Positions 27,730 through 37,393 of a DNA stretch of 64,000 nucleotides are shown here, piece by piece. A model generated the notes under the pieces. That model had not been told where the DNA came from and did no database searches. It was given only the letters and a program-made list of their open reading frames with translations. Origin of the DNA: Actinomycetota bacterium (GTDB taxonomy: Bacteria > Actinomycetota > Actinomycetes > Nanopelagicales > Nanopelagicaceae); assembly GCA_026392845.1 (NCBI GenBank), contig JAPLBJ010000017.1, positions 50,880 through 114,879 on the forward strand. Reading direction: 5' to 3'. Positions within the stretch are counted from its first letter, which is position 1. Each line of letters begins with the position of its first letter. The position numbers were made by a program, and so were the translations under genes.

Positions 27730-28779
27730 GTGGGAAAAATAAGAGTAGGCGTCATCGGCGCTGGAAGCTGGGCTGTTGCATCCCACTTACCAAATTTAGC
27801 TAAGAACAAAGATGTTGAATTTGTAGGAATTTCTCGAAAAGGCCCAGAACTACTTCAAAAAATCAAAGACCAGTACGGCTTTCAGGTCGCTTCAGAAGAT
27901 TACCGAGATATTTTGAATGCTGGCATTGATGTCTGTGTTGTGGGAAGCCCAACTGCCTTTCACCACGAGCATGCAAAAGCAGCGTTAGAAGCTGGTGCGC
28001 ACGTAATGTGTGAGAAGCCAGTAACTATTCATGCGACAGAGGCGTGGGATTTAGTGACGACTGCAGATCGCATGAAGAAAAATCTTGTAGTTTCGTTCGG
28101 TTGGAATTATTTACCGATGATTCAAAAAGCAAAAGCTCTTATGGATGAGCGCGGTATTGGAAATCTTGAACACATGACAGTGCATATGTCATCTCAAACT
28201 CGCGAACTTTTATCGAACACAGGCGCCTATCCTGCTGCTGCACCAGAATCACTTCCTGAACAGAGAACATGGACAGATAAGAATCTTTCTGGTGGTGGTT
28301 ATGCCCAAGCACAACTCACACATGCACTTGGAATGGCTCTGTGGCTAACTGGTGCACGTGTGCAATCAGGTTTTGCGATGATGAGCGCACCAATGAACGC
28401 ACCTGTTGAACTACATGATGCGATCACATACAAATTTGATAACGGTGCAATAGGTGTTGTTTCAGGTGGATCCGCACACGTTGAAGCTCATCGCAAGACT
28501 CACGCACTAGAAATTCGCGCAATTGGAGATAAAGGACAAGTTCTAGTTGATATTGAGCGTGCAGCAGTGTGGCTCTATAGCGAAGGAAAGAATGAATTCC
28601 TTACTCTCAAAGAAGATGAGGGCTACTACAACTGCGATGGCCCTATTGAAGCAATTATTTCTGCTGCGCGCGGCGAAGCATTTATAAACCAGTCACCTGG
28701 TGAATTAGGTGCACGCACTGTTGAAGCACTCGAAGTTGCTTACAAGAGCGCTGATAGCGGAAAACTTGAGAGTCGCTAA
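27730..28779 (+). CDS. Gfo/Idh/MocA-family oxidoreductase
   Basis: NAD(P)-dependent sugar dehydrogenase family, 349 aa. Rossmann domain with GVIGAGSWAVASHL, then CEKPVTIHATEA (the conserved EKP catalytic Lys) and a C-terminal α/β domain with GGGYAQAQLTHALG, containing the active-site His. Start GTG 27730. In this setting it may oxidise an aldose to its lactone, the first step of an oxidative sugar path. Apiose and inositol-type dehydrogenases belong to the same family, but the substrate is not known. Its stop overlaps the next gene's stop as CTAA. Confidence 0.88.
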   Translation: MGKIRVGVIGAGSWAVASHLPNLAKNKDVEFVGISRKGPELLQKIKDQYGFQVASEDYRDILNAGIDVCVVGSPTAFHHEHAKAALEAGAHVMCEKPVTIHATEAWDLVTTADRMKKNLVVSFGWNYLPMIQKAKALMDERGIGNLEHMTVHMSSQTRELLSNTGAYPAAAPESLPEQRTWTDKNLSGGGYAQAQLTHALGMALWLTGARVQSGFAMMSAPMNAPVELHDAITYKFDNGAIGVVSGGSAHVEAHRKTHALEIRAIGDKGQVLVDIERAAVWLYSEGKNEFLTLKEDEGYYNCDGPIEAIISAARGEAFINQSPGELGARTVEALEVAYKSADSGKLESR

Positions 28780-29939
28780 GCTAATAAAAATTCTTGCAAA
28801 GATTTGATTGCATTTTTGTTAGCTTGATTATTCAAAAGCAGTTGCGCAAAAGATTCTGCCTCCAAGTAATCTTTTCCGACTAAGCGTTGCCATTTAGCTT
28901 TTCGCCATTGCTTTTCTTGCGCTGAATCAAAGTCATTACCAGGTGCTATTTCTATGCGCATAGAGTCACTTCCATGTGAAGTAGTAATTGTTACTTCAGC
29001 ACCGCTAATTGGAATCTCGATAGCCTTTGACGAAATCTTTTCTAGAACATCATTTTTTGCCTCAACACATTGCGTTACATCTTTTACTTGCCAAGCACTG
29101 GCTGCCCCATATTTGTAATCCCAGTAGCTTCCACCGACGGAGCCATTGAGTAATTCCATTGTGACGGGATGAATTCCAAGTTCGATACTTATGAGATCGC
29201 CCGAAAGCCTTTGAGCCAATTGCGTAATGGCAAGATTTTGGCTTTGAATAAATCCGCTATATGGGAAGAGGCGCAAACTTGCAGTAGTAATTCCATCGTG
29301 CGTCTGCGTATTTTCTCCAGCAATAGAGAAAAGATTCCTAAGGCCTCGCTCACCGTCCCAAATATTTTGTTCACTTGGTTGATCACTAGTTGCTGCAAGC
29401 AAACCTAATGTTGTTGCAGCTGCTCGATTAAATATTGCAGCACCAGTTCTGCGATCTGCAACAGCAATTCCGCCCATATTTGCAGCAGCATTTTCAAGCG
29501 CTGAAGTGTGCATAGACGATGAGAGATTTCTGTAAGCGCATGCTGCAGAAGTTGCAGCTAACGTTCCCACAGTAGTTGTTACATGCCAATTCTTTCTATG
29601 TGAAGCGCCAAAGTACTGCGCAGAAGTGGCACTGGTTCGATATCCAGCATAAGCGGATACAAGAAAATTTCTACTATTTTCTGGAAGACGAACTAGAGAA
29701 TCAATAAGTGCGGCCCACATAATTGAGCCGGGGTGTGTCATTACTGACCAATCAATATCGTCGGCATCGTGATAGTTCGAATTTATTGCAAGACGTGCGC
29801 CAATACTTTCAATATCTGCAGAACTACTTCCTGCTCTAGCGCAGACAAGAAAATCAGTAAGCAGAATCTCTAATCTTGCATTCAACTCTTTGTTCTGTGA
29901 AATAGTGCGTAGATCAGAGAGGCGATCGAAGAGTTCCAT
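28776..29939 (-). CDS. MmgE/PrpD-family protein
   Basis: 387 aa; the family contains 2-methylcitrate dehydratase, cis-aconitate decarboxylase and iminodisuccinate epimerase. Visible family features are HDADDIDWSVMTHPGS (the DD...HPG site), SAYAGYRTSA and WHVTTTVGTLAATSAACAY. The region that in relatives reads Lys-x-x-Pro-...-His is RLFPYSGFIQSQ, so a usual Lys and His are replaced. It is also shorter than typical members (about 450 aa). Either it has a different reaction or has lost activity. It is translationally coupled to the upstream LacI gene (TAATG). Confidence 0.72.
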   Translation of the reverse strand: MELFDRLSDLRTISQNKELNARLEILLTDFLVCARAGSSSADIESIGARLAINSNYHDADDIDWSVMTHPGSIMWAALIDSLVRLPENSRNFLVSAYAGYRTSATSAQYFGASHRKNWHVTTTVGTLAATSAACAYRNLSSSMHTSALENAAANMGGIAVADRRTGAAIFNRAAATTLGLLAATSDQPSEQNIWDGERGLRNLFSIAGENTQTHDGITTASLRLFPYSGFIQSQNLAITQLAQRLSGDLISIELGIHPVTMELLNGSVGGSYWDYKYGAASAWQVKDVTQCVEAKNDVLEKISSKAIEIPISGAEVTITTSHGSDSMRIEIAPGNDFDSAQEKQWRKAKWQRLVGKDYLEAESFAQLLLNNQANKNAIKSLQEFLLA

Positions 29940-30985
29940 TACTTCTTCTTTGCCTTAAGTCCGCCAGAGCTACTGTCACGCACAATGTAATGAGTTTCAA
30001 CCATAATCGTGCGTGGGCTTCCACCAGAAATCATTTCGAGAAGGGCTGCAGCAGCTTCGCGCCCAATCATTGCTGCATCGCGATACACAGATGAAAATTG
30101 TTGGCCATACACATCGAACATTGGCCACTCATCAATTGCCACGAAGGCTAAATCTTTTCCAGGAACTAATCCAAGTTTTTTCAAGCCACGCATTGCTCCC
30201 GCTGTACTTCCGATACCTCCACTGAGCAAAGCAGTTGGGCGGTCTTTGAGTGTAAAAAGTCTCTTTGTTTCAGATTCTCCAAATTCGGCATCAAATTTTC
30301 CAAGTGAAACTAAATCAGTCGGATATGCAACCCCAGCTTTCTTGAAAGCGCTTTTGAAACCTTTGAGGCGGTCACGTGTTGTATAAACACGAGTACTTCC
30401 TGAGATAAATGCGATTCGATTATGTCCACGAGATATTAGATCCAAGGTCGCATCTTCAACACCTTGATGGTGGTTTGCAAGAATTGCACTTGAATTTAGA
30501 CCAACTACTTCGCGATCGAGTAGAACAACGGGGGCGTTGAGTTTTTCTAGAGTGCTATTGAGTTCAGGAATATCTTCAGATACTAATGATGCAATAAGTC
30601 CATCAATTTTACGTCTGCGCAATTGAGCAATATTTATACTCTCTGTTGCTACATCACCATCAGAGTTCATCAAAAGCATGGAATACCCAGCTTTGCGCAA
30701 TTCTTGTTCGCAACATTGAGCAATTACGCCAAAAAATGGGTTAGATATATCGCGAATAATGAAACCAATTGTTTTGGTCGCACCGCTACGAAGTGATTGA
30801 GCAAAAAAATCTGGTTCGTAACCCAATTCATCTGCAGCTTTTTGAACTTTGATCCGCATGCGCTCTGAGACATCAGGATGACCAGAGAGAACTCGAGAAA
30901 TGCTGGAGATTGCAACGCCAGCCCGCTCTGCAACATCATGAATCGTTACAGGTGCACTGGATTTTTTTCCTTTACTGCGTGGCAC
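29939..30985 (-). CDS. LacI-family transcriptional regulator 1
   Basis: 348 aa sugar-responsive repressor. Helix-turn-helix TIHDVAERAGVAISSISRVLSG (residues ~14–35), hinge helix with FFAQSLRSG, then a periplasmic-binding-protein-like sensor domain (from TKTIGFIIRDISNPFFG). Divergent from the dehydratase at 31104. The palindrome GAAACGTTTC between them and a close match upstream of the CUT2 importer are its probable operators. Inducer unknown; most likely the sugar or sugar acid handled by the neighbouring genes. Confidence 0.92.
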   Translation of the reverse strand: MPRSKGKKSSAPVTIHDVAERAGVAISSISRVLSGHPDVSERMRIKVQKAADELGYEPDFFAQSLRSGATKTIGFIIRDISNPFFGVIAQCCEQELRKAGYSMLLMNSDGDVATESINIAQLRRRKIDGLIASLVSEDIPELNSTLEKLNAPVVLLDREVVGLNSSAILANHHQGVEDATLDLISRGHNRIAFISGSTRVYTTRDRLKGFKSAFKKAGVAYPTDLVSLGKFDAEFGESETKRLFTLKDRPTALLSGGIGSTAGAMRGLKKLGLVPGKDLAFVAIDEWPMFDVYGQQFSSVYRDAAMIGREAAAALLEMISGGSPRTIMVETHYIVRDSSSGGLKAKKK

Positions 30986-31032
30986 TTTCTCTCCTCGTTC
31001 ATTCGATGGCTAATGATTGTGCAATATCGCCC

Positions 31033-31076
31033 TTGACACCACCCCCGATAAAGGGCATAAAATAGAAACGTTTCCA
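31033..31076 (+). promoter_or_regulatory. Promoter with LacI-type operator before the dehydratase
   Basis: TTGACA at 31033–31038 is a perfect −35, with AT-rich CATAAA/TAAAAT at 31056–31063 as −10. Directly after it is TAGAAACGTTTCCA (31063–31076), whose core GAAACGTTTC is a perfect palindrome with the central CG typical of LacI-family sites. A repressor bound here would cover the transcription start. Confidence 0.75.
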
Positions 31077-31103
31077 GAAACGACGAATAGGCGGATATTG
31101 AGC

Positions 31104-32234
31104 ATGCAGGATCTAACAATCACACGCATTGAAACTGAAGCAATTCGTGTGCCCCTTGCTCGCACATATCGCGGCAGTCACTACAAGATGACGCATCGCT
31201 CAACCATTATTACTCGCATTCATACAGCTAGCGGATTAGTTGGCGAGGCATATGCAGGCGATGAAGATGCATCCCTTTTGGAAATCGAAAGCATTATTCA
31301 AGATGAATTAGCTCCACTACTTATTGGCCAAGATGGTTCTGCAATTGAAAGATTATGGGAGATTGCGCGTCCTGCAACTTGGGACATTCTTCGCGACCGT
31401 CGCTTAGGTCTTGTTGCATGCGCATCAATCGATGTAACTCTATGGGATCTCATGGGTAAGGCACTTGGTGTTCCACTCTGGAAATTATGGGGCGGTTATC
31501 GCTCACGTGTTCCAGTAATAACAATTGGTGGTTATTACGGAAGCAATCTCACAATAAAAGAAGAAGTTGAATACTTGCTCAAAGAAGAATTTGCTGGAAT
31601 GAAATTCAAAATTGGTGGAATGTCACCAGAAGATGATGCAAAGCGCTTCAAAGAAGCGCGCAAAGTTGGTGGCGATAATTTTAGAATTGCAGTTGATGCA
31701 AACCAGGGCTACACACCTGCCCAAGCAATCGAATTTTCTAAATTAGTTGCAGATGATAATTTGCTCTGGTTTGAAGAGCCATGTATTTGGCAAAATGATA
31801 AAAAGGGAATGCGCGATGTTCGCTATGGCGGAAGCGTTGCAGTGTGTGCGGGTCAAAGTGAATTCTCTGCAGCCGGTTGCCGCGACCTTATGGAAGCTGG
31901 ATCAATTGATTTCTGTAACTTTGATTCATCATGGTCAGGTGGTCCAACGGAATGGCGCAAGGTTGCTGCAATGGCAACTGTGTACGACGTGAAGATGGCC
32001 CACCATGAAGAAGCTCAAGTTTCTGCTCACTTACTTGCATCAATTCCGCATGGAACATATGTTGAGTATTTCCACCCAGATCGCGATCCAATCTGGCATA
32101 ACTTGTTGGCTAACCGTCCTGCTCTCAAGGATGGTCACATTCAACTCAACGATAATCCTGGCCTTGGCTGGGAGCTCGACCGCGACTACATCAATAAATA
32201 CCGAATCTCGGAGCGTTTCACCGAGGCTAAATAG
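31104..32234 (+). CDS. Mandelate racemase/enolase-superfamily sugar-acid dehydratase 1
   Basis: 376 aa from ATG 31104 (MQDLTITRIE). The ORF-track start would place 29 extra residues across the operator and promoter, so I reject it. The enolase-superfamily capping domain is followed by a barrel with the mandelate-racemase-group residues: KFKIGG (KxK), VDANQG, FEEP, AGQSE as metal ligands, and the NFD...HHEE pair for the His-Asp base. Members dehydrate aldonates (rhamnonate, fuconate, galactonate) to 2-keto-3-deoxy acids. Which acid is used here cannot be told. Confidence 0.85.
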   Translation: MQDLTITRIETEAIRVPLARTYRGSHYKMTHRSTIITRIHTASGLVGEAYAGDEDASLLEIESIIQDELAPLLIGQDGSAIERLWEIARPATWDILRDRRLGLVACASIDVTLWDLMGKALGVPLWKLWGGYRSRVPVITIGGYYGSNLTIKEEVEYLLKEEFAGMKFKIGGMSPEDDAKRFKEARKVGGDNFRIAVDANQGYTPAQAIEFSKLVADDNLLWFEEPCIWQNDKKGMRDVRYGGSVAVCAGQSEFSAAGCRDLMEAGSIDFCNFDSSWSGGPTEWRKVAAMATVYDVKMAHHEEAQVSAHLLASIPHGTYVEYFHPDRDPIWHNLLANRPALKDGHIQLNDNPGLGWELDRDYINKYRISERFTEAK

Positions 32235-32243
32235 GCCTTTTTT
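32224..32243 (+). terminator. Short possible terminator at the end of dehydratase 1
   Basis: AGGC-TAAATAG-GCCT followed by TTTTTT; the stem has only four pairs and includes the stop codon, so it would be weak. Confidence 0.35.
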
Positions 32244-32288
32244 GAACGTGTTCAGCGATAACACTTTCGTTACAAAGGCACTTTTCTA

Positions 32289-32321
32289 TTGACTAATAGG
32301 TCGAAATTGGAAACGATTCCT
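32289..32321 (+). promoter_or_regulatory. Candidate promoter and LacI-type operator before the CUT2 importer
   Basis: TTGACT at 32289 could be a −35, though no good −10 follows at standard spacing. TGGAAACGATTCCT (32308–32321) matches the operator at 31063 in 10 of 14 positions, with the same GAAACG-TTCC core. The remaining 74 bases to the binding-protein start hold no gene. It links importer expression to LacI regulator 1. Confidence 0.65.
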
Positions 32322-32395
32322 ACTCCAATGGCCTACGGGGGAGCCCCCTTTCTCGTGCGTCACGACAGCTAGTTCATGAAAGGTATCGGTCGACT

Positions 32396-33409
32396 ATGAA
32401 GGTTGTTTCTAGTTCAAAAGCTCGCCTTGGCGTTATTGCTGCTTTGGCGATCTCAACACTTATTACAATTCAAATCGTTCCAGCATCTGCAGGCGGCGTT
32501 GATTTCCGCAAAGCAGTAGCAGGTAGCGGTAAAGGAATCACAATCGGTCTTATTGGTCTTGATGACTCAATCGGATTCGGAAAAGATGTACACGATTCAA
32601 TCGCACGTGAAGCTGCAAAGGCTGGCGCAAAGTTTGTATTTTGCGATGGCAAGCTAAAGGGTGACGTTGCACTTGCTTGTGCAAAGACATTCAAGTTGAA
32701 GAAGGTTCAGGGCTATTTGAACTTCAACGCTGATGCTGCTGCTTCAGCTGCAATTTGTAAGGCTGGACCACAAGTTCCAGTTATTGCAATTGATATCGAA
32801 CAAGATCCTTGCCAGAGCGCATTCATGGGTGCAGATAATGCAAACGCAGGCGCATCAACAGGTAAGGCAATTGGCGATTACTTCAAGAAGAACTTCAACT
32901 GCGAATACGATGCATTTATCTCACTAGAAGATTATGGTGTTGGTATTGCTAACGAACTTCGTATGGGTGGATACCGTTCAGGTTTCGCATCTGTATGTGG
33001 TGCTATTCCTGCAGCTAAGTTGAAGAAGTACGATGCTGGACGTTTAGACAAAGCTCTTGAAGTTATGCCAGATGCTCTAACAACACTTCCAGGAAAGAAC
33101 AAGATCATCGTCGTTGCAATCAACGACCAAGGTATCCAGGGCGCATTCTCAGCAGCTAAGGCTGTTGGTCGCGAAAAGGATATCTATGCAGGTTCACAGG
33201 GTGCAGAAAAGACCGTTTGGTGCGATATCAAGACAAACGATCACTGGCTTGGTGCAACTGCATACTTCCCAGAGCGTTACGGCGAGATCGGTGTTCCATA
33301 CCTAATCGACCTCATCAAGGGAAAGAAAGTTCCATTCCAGCTAAAGATCAAGCACGTAGCGATCAATGGAACAAATATCGATAAGAACTTCAAGGTAACT
33401 GGTTGCTAA
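32396..33409 (+). CDS. CUT2 sugar ABC transporter substrate-binding protein
   Basis: 337 aa RbsB-type (Peripla_BP_4) protein that captures a sugar outside the cell. Signal peptide about 1–33 (GVIAALAISTLITIQIVPASA), then a two-lobed fold. There is no cysteine at the signal cleavage region, so it is not a lipoprotein as expected for a monoderm; see findings. Unusually Cys-rich mature protein for this family (FCDGK, AICKAG, DPCQSA, NCEYD, VCGAI, VWCDI, a final Cys). Followed by ATPase and permease genes. Ligand unknown; the family takes pentoses, hexoses, rhamnose and similar. Confidence 0.88.
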   Translation: MKVVSSSKARLGVIAALAISTLITIQIVPASAGGVDFRKAVAGSGKGITIGLIGLDDSIGFGKDVHDSIAREAAKAGAKFVFCDGKLKGDVALACAKTFKLKKVQGYLNFNADAAASAAICKAGPQVPVIAIDIEQDPCQSAFMGADNANAGASTGKAIGDYFKKNFNCEYDAFISLEDYGVGIANELRMGGYRSGFASVCGAIPAAKLKKYDAGRLDKALEVMPDALTTLPGKNKIIVVAINDQGIQGAFSAAKAVGREKDIYAGSQGAEKTVWCDIKTNDHWLGATAYFPERYGEIGVPYLIDLIKGKKVPFQLKIKHVAINGTNIDKNFKVTGC

Positions 33410-33479
33410 TAAGCTTCCATTCCTAGAACGACTTGATTGATCATTTCTGTTAGTACTAAAGGAAAGGTTTTGAATCTGC

Positions 33480-34964
33480 ATGAATGTTGATTTAGCGCAA
33501 TTGAAAGATATTCGTAAATCCTTTAACGGGGTGGAAGTTCTTCATGGCGTTGATCTCACGTTAGCTCCGGGGGAAGTGCTTGCACTCCTCGGAGAAAACG
33601 GAGCAGGTAAATCAACTCTCGTAAAAATTCTTGCAGGAGATATTCCACCTACTAGCGGCTCGATCACCATTGCGGATACTGAGTTGGCGCGGCTTGATGT
33701 TTATCAAGCCCGCCAACTTGGTGTTCGGATGATTTTTCAAGAACTAAACGATGCTCCATCATTGAGTGTCGCTGAAAATATTTTCTTAGGTCAATGGCCA
33801 GGCAGTAAAGGTTTTGTTGCATGGGGCGATATGCGCGAGAAGGCTCGCGAAATTCTCAAGCGCCTAGAAGTAGATATTGATGTTGATGCACAAGCAGGAT
33901 CTCTTCGTGTTGGTGAGCGACAGATTCTAGAAATTGCACGCGCACTGACACAGAATGCAAAAATTTTAGTTTTGGATGAACCAACAGCCGCTCTCTCTAA
34001 TGCAGAGGTTGAGCGCCTATTTATTGTTATGGATCAATTGAAGAAACAAGGCGTGGGAATGATTTACATTACCCACCGCCTCGATGAAGTTTCTCGCGTT
34101 GCAGATCGAGTACAAGTTTTGCGCGATGGCAATTCAGTCCTAACTGTCGATGCCAAAGGAGCTCAGCGCGAAGTACTAGTGACGGCAATGCTTGGCCATG
34201 AAGCGCTGAAGAATGCTCGCCCAGCAGCTGTAACTACAAGCGGTAATGGGCTTGAAATAAAGAATTTCAGCAGTGGTGATGATTTCAATGATGTTTCAAT
34301 GACAATCAACGCCGGCGAAGTTGTCTGTTTATTTGGAAAAATTGGCTCTGGTTCATCAGAAGTTTTGGAATCTATTTATGGACTTCGACCAGTTACAGGT
34401 GGATCCGTTCATATCTTTGGTAAAGAATTCAAACCAAAGAGCCCTCAAGAATCTTCCTCGAGTGGAATTGGTTACTTGCCCGCAGATCGCCAGCGCCTAG
34501 GCTCTTTTGCTTCACGTTCTGTTGCAGAAAATCTTGCAGTTGCATCATGGAAAGCGATGTCACGACTTGGTTTCGTTGATGCAGGTAATGAAGTCAAAGC
34601 ATTTAGCCGCTGGTCTGATGCGCTTAAAATCAGCGCTCGCCGTGGGCCAACCCAAGAAATCGCAACTCTCTCTGGTGGAAACCAACAGAAAGTTCTTCTT
34701 GGCCGTTGGTTTGAAGCAAAGGTTCAAGTTCTATTACTTGTTGAGCCAACTCGAGGCGTAGATGTTGGTGCGCGTCGCGATATTTACGACATTATTCGCC
34801 GCCAAGCAAAAGAGAGCGGCATGGCCGTACTTGTTGCGACATCAGATTATGAAGAAGTAGTGCTCCTTGCAGACCGTGCACTTGTTATGTCTCGAGGAAA
34901 AATAGTTTCAGAGTTCACCGGAAATTCCGTTGATGCAAATTCTCTAATATCGGCAGCCAGTTAG
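33480..34964 (+). CDS. CUT2 sugar ABC transporter ATP-binding protein
   Basis: 494 aa with two ABC domains in tandem, as in RbsA/MglA. First half: Walker A GENGAGKST, signature LRVGERQ, Walker B KILVLDEPTAAL. Second half: degenerate Walker A (GKIGSGSSE), signature LSGGNQQK and VLLLVEPTRGVD, in which Asp of Walker B is replaced by Val-Glu, the usual asymmetry of this class. Powers the permease encoded next. Confidence 0.93.
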   Translation: MNVDLAQLKDIRKSFNGVEVLHGVDLTLAPGEVLALLGENGAGKSTLVKILAGDIPPTSGSITIADTELARLDVYQARQLGVRMIFQELNDAPSLSVAENIFLGQWPGSKGFVAWGDMREKAREILKRLEVDIDVDAQAGSLRVGERQILEIARALTQNAKILVLDEPTAALSNAEVERLFIVMDQLKKQGVGMIYITHRLDEVSRVADRVQVLRDGNSVLTVDAKGAQREVLVTAMLGHEALKNARPAAVTTSGNGLEIKNFSSGDDFNDVSMTINAGEVVCLFGKIGSGSSEVLESIYGLRPVTGGSVHIFGKEFKPKSPQESSSSGIGYLPADRQRLGSFASRSVAENLAVASWKAMSRLGFVDAGNEVKAFSRWSDALKISARRGPTQEIATLSGGNQQKVLLGRWFEAKVQVLLLVEPTRGVDVGARRDIYDIIRRQAKESGMAVLVATSDYEEVVLLADRALVMSRGKIVSEFTGNSVDANSLISAAS

Positions 34965-34977
34965 GGGTAATGGGTTC

Positions 34978-35940
34978 ATGTCTAAAACAACAGAGGTAGA
35001 AAAAGATAAGAAGCGCTCAATTCCGGCTTCTGCACCATTGATGGCCTTTTTCGTGGGTCTATTTATTTATTTCTCTGTAGCTAGCGAATACTTCTTCGAT
35101 ATTGAGAACTTTCGCAATATTGCAGTCGCCCTTGCAGTAACTGGAATTGTTTGTATTCCTGGAACTCTTCTTATGATTGCTGGCCAAGTTGATCTCTCTG
35201 TTGGTTCTGCTGCTGCAGTATCAGGAATGATCATGGCAAATATGGTCAATAAGCACAGCATCGCAGTAGGCCTTGCAGTTGCACTTGTATTTGGCCTCAC
35301 ACTTGGAATCATTAATGGATTCCTAGTTACCGTTGTTGGTGTCAACTCCCTTATTACAACATTGGGTGGTTTAGCTACTCTTTATGGAATCGCATTACTT
35401 ATCGGTAATGGTCAAACAGTGATGATGCGTAACTTTGAATGGCTCGGAACATCACAGCCATGGGGTGTGCCACTTCCCGTACTTATCTTTACCGTGATTG
35501 CAATAATGGGTGCGGTTTCTCTACGTAAATCAACATATGGCCGTTCTTTATATGCAATTGGTTCTAATCCAAATGCTGCACGCGTTGTAGGTATTCGCTC
35601 CAACCGTTTACTCTTTATTACATTCGTTCTTTCATCAGTTGGCGCCGCACTTGCAGGCGCAGTTCTTTCTTCACAGCTTTCTGCTGCAGATCCAAATGCT
35701 GCACGTGGTTTGGAGCTCGAAGTAATTACGGCAATTGTTCTCGGTGGCGCAAGCCTTGCAGGTGGGCGCGGTTCGATGTTTGGAACAATCTTGGGACTTT
35801 GTACAATCGGTATTCTCAATAACGGTTTGATTTTGTTAGATGTTCCAACATTCTGGCAGCGCGTTGCACAAGGTCTCATGTTGATCATTGCGGTCTCATT
35901 CGACTCCTTGCGCCAAAAGCTCAATAACCAAAGGAGTTAG
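34978..35940 (+). CDS. CUT2 sugar ABC transporter permease
   Basis: 320 aa RbsC-type membrane subunit with about 8–10 helices. The family motif GGASLAGGRGSMFGTILG near the C terminus contacts the ATPase, and GQVDLSVGS (residues ~62–70) is typical. It follows the ATPase by 13 bp and precedes the isomerase by 2 bp, so importer and isomerase form one operon. Confidence 0.93.
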   Translation: MSKTTEVEKDKKRSIPASAPLMAFFVGLFIYFSVASEYFFDIENFRNIAVALAVTGIVCIPGTLLMIAGQVDLSVGSAAAVSGMIMANMVNKHSIAVGLAVALVFGLTLGIINGFLVTVVGVNSLITTLGGLATLYGIALLIGNGQTVMMRNFEWLGTSQPWGVPLPVLIFTVIAIMGAVSLRKSTYGRSLYAIGSNPNAARVVGIRSNRLLFITFVLSSVGAALAGAVLSSQLSAADPNAARGLELEVITAIVLGGASLAGGRGSMFGTILGLCTIGILNNGLILLDVPTFWQRVAQGLMLIIAVSFDSLRQKLNNQRS

Positions 35941-35942
35941 TT

Positions 35943-37388
35943 GTGACTCTCAATCCCACACCGCCAGCACGGTTGGTTCCAGCACGACGTCCAGAAAAAT
36001 CAATCAAGGTTGGTTTAGTAGCTGGTGGTCTTGGAACATATTGGCCACAGTTTCCTAAGTTACTCCCACAGTTGCAGGAATCTGCACGCTTTGTATCAGC
36101 TCGCATATCCAAGATGGATGTTGAACTAGTCGATGTAGGTTTTATCTCTGATCCTCAAGAAGGTGCAGCGGCTGCAGAGAAGTTGCGCGCAGCTGGTTGC
36201 GACATGATCATCATGTATCTAACGACATACATGACATCGTCAATGTTTATCCCAATTGCACAACGTGCAAATGCACCAGTTCTTCTCATCAACTTGCAAC
36301 CAAGTGAGCAGATGGACCACGCAAACTTTGATACAGGTGCATGGCTTGCATACTGCGGCGCATGTCCGCTGCCAGAAATGGCTAACGCATTTGAGCGCGC
36401 AGGCGTTCCATTTCGTTCAGTCTCTGGATATTTGGCAGAAGAGCGCGCATGGGTAAAGATTCATAGCTGGATTCAAGCGGCAAAGGTTCGCAGTATTTTG
36501 CGTAACTCACGCCACGGAATTATGGGCCACGTGTACCCAGGAATGCTCGATGTTTCAACAGATATGACAATGGTGACAACTCACTTCGGTGGGCACATGG
36601 AGGTTCTTGAATTTGATGACCTTCGTGTGCGCGCAGAGAAGGTCAGTGAAAAAGAGATTGATAAAGTTCTCGATGAAGCACGATCAATTTTTGAAATCGA
36701 TAAAACTGTTGATGAAGATGATTTTCGTTGGGCAGGACGCGTCGCTGTTGGTCTTCGCCAACTAGTAGATGATTTTGATATCAACAGTCTTGCTTATTAC
36801 CACCGTGGACTCGATGGCGAAATCCACGAACGCCTGGGTGCAGGAATGATTCTGGGTTGCTCATTATTGACTGCAGAAGGCGTACCAGCAGTTGGTGAAT
36901 ATGAATTGCGTACATCAATTGGAATGTTGATGCTTGATCGTATGGGAGCTGGTGGTTCCTTTACAGAGTTCCAAGCACTGAACTTCAATAACGGTGTTGT
37001 TGAAATGGGACACGACGGTCCAGCCCACCTTGCAATTAGTAATGGAAAGCCAATATTGCGCGGCCTTGGTGTATTCCACGGTAAGCGCGGATATGGTGTT
37101 TCAGTTGAATTCGATGTTACACATGGTCCAGTAACAGTATTTGGTGTTACGCAACGCAAGAACGGTACGTATCAATTCGTTGCGTCAGAAGGCAAAGTTG
37201 TTGATGGTCCACGTTTGCGTATCGGAAATACAACATCCCTCGTTGATTTTGGCGTAAATCCAGGTCAATGGTGTGATGACTGGAGTGCAACAGGGGTTCC
37301 TCATCACTGGGCACTTGGAATCGGCCATCGCGTGAGTGAATTGCGCTCAATCGCTGAGTTACTAGATATCGAAATGGTAGTAATTTAG
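35943..37388 (+). CDS. L-arabinose/L-fucose isomerase-family protein
   Basis: 481 aa from GTG 35943. Fold and spaced motifs fit the AraA/FucI family: IKVGLVAGGLGTYWPQF at the start, MYLTTYMTSSM, LLINLQPS, HFGGHMEVLEFD, then probable metal ligands in VGEYELRTSIGM, FTEFQALNF, EMGHDGPAH and the final HHWALGIGH. The reaction would be aldose–ketose isomerisation, but the identity is below what allows naming araA or fucI. Position right after a CUT2 permease suggests it works on the imported sugar or a direct derivative. Confidence 0.78.
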   Translation: MTLNPTPPARLVPARRPEKSIKVGLVAGGLGTYWPQFPKLLPQLQESARFVSARISKMDVELVDVGFISDPQEGAAAAEKLRAAGCDMIIMYLTTYMTSSMFIPIAQRANAPVLLINLQPSEQMDHANFDTGAWLAYCGACPLPEMANAFERAGVPFRSVSGYLAEERAWVKIHSWIQAAKVRSILRNSRHGIMGHVYPGMLDVSTDMTMVTTHFGGHMEVLEFDDLRVRAEKVSEKEIDKVLDEARSIFEIDKTVDEDDFRWAGRVAVGLRQLVDDFDINSLAYYHRGLDGEIHERLGAGMILGCSLLTAEGVPAVGEYELRTSIGMLMLDRMGAGGSFTEFQALNFNNGVVEMGHDGPAHLAISNGKPILRGLGVFHGKRGYGVSVEFDVTHGPVTVFGVTQRKNGTYQFVASEGKVVDGPRLRIGNTTSLVDFGVNPGQWCDDWSATGVPHHWALGIGHRVSELRSIAELLDIEMVVI

Positions 37389-37393
37389 CTCTT

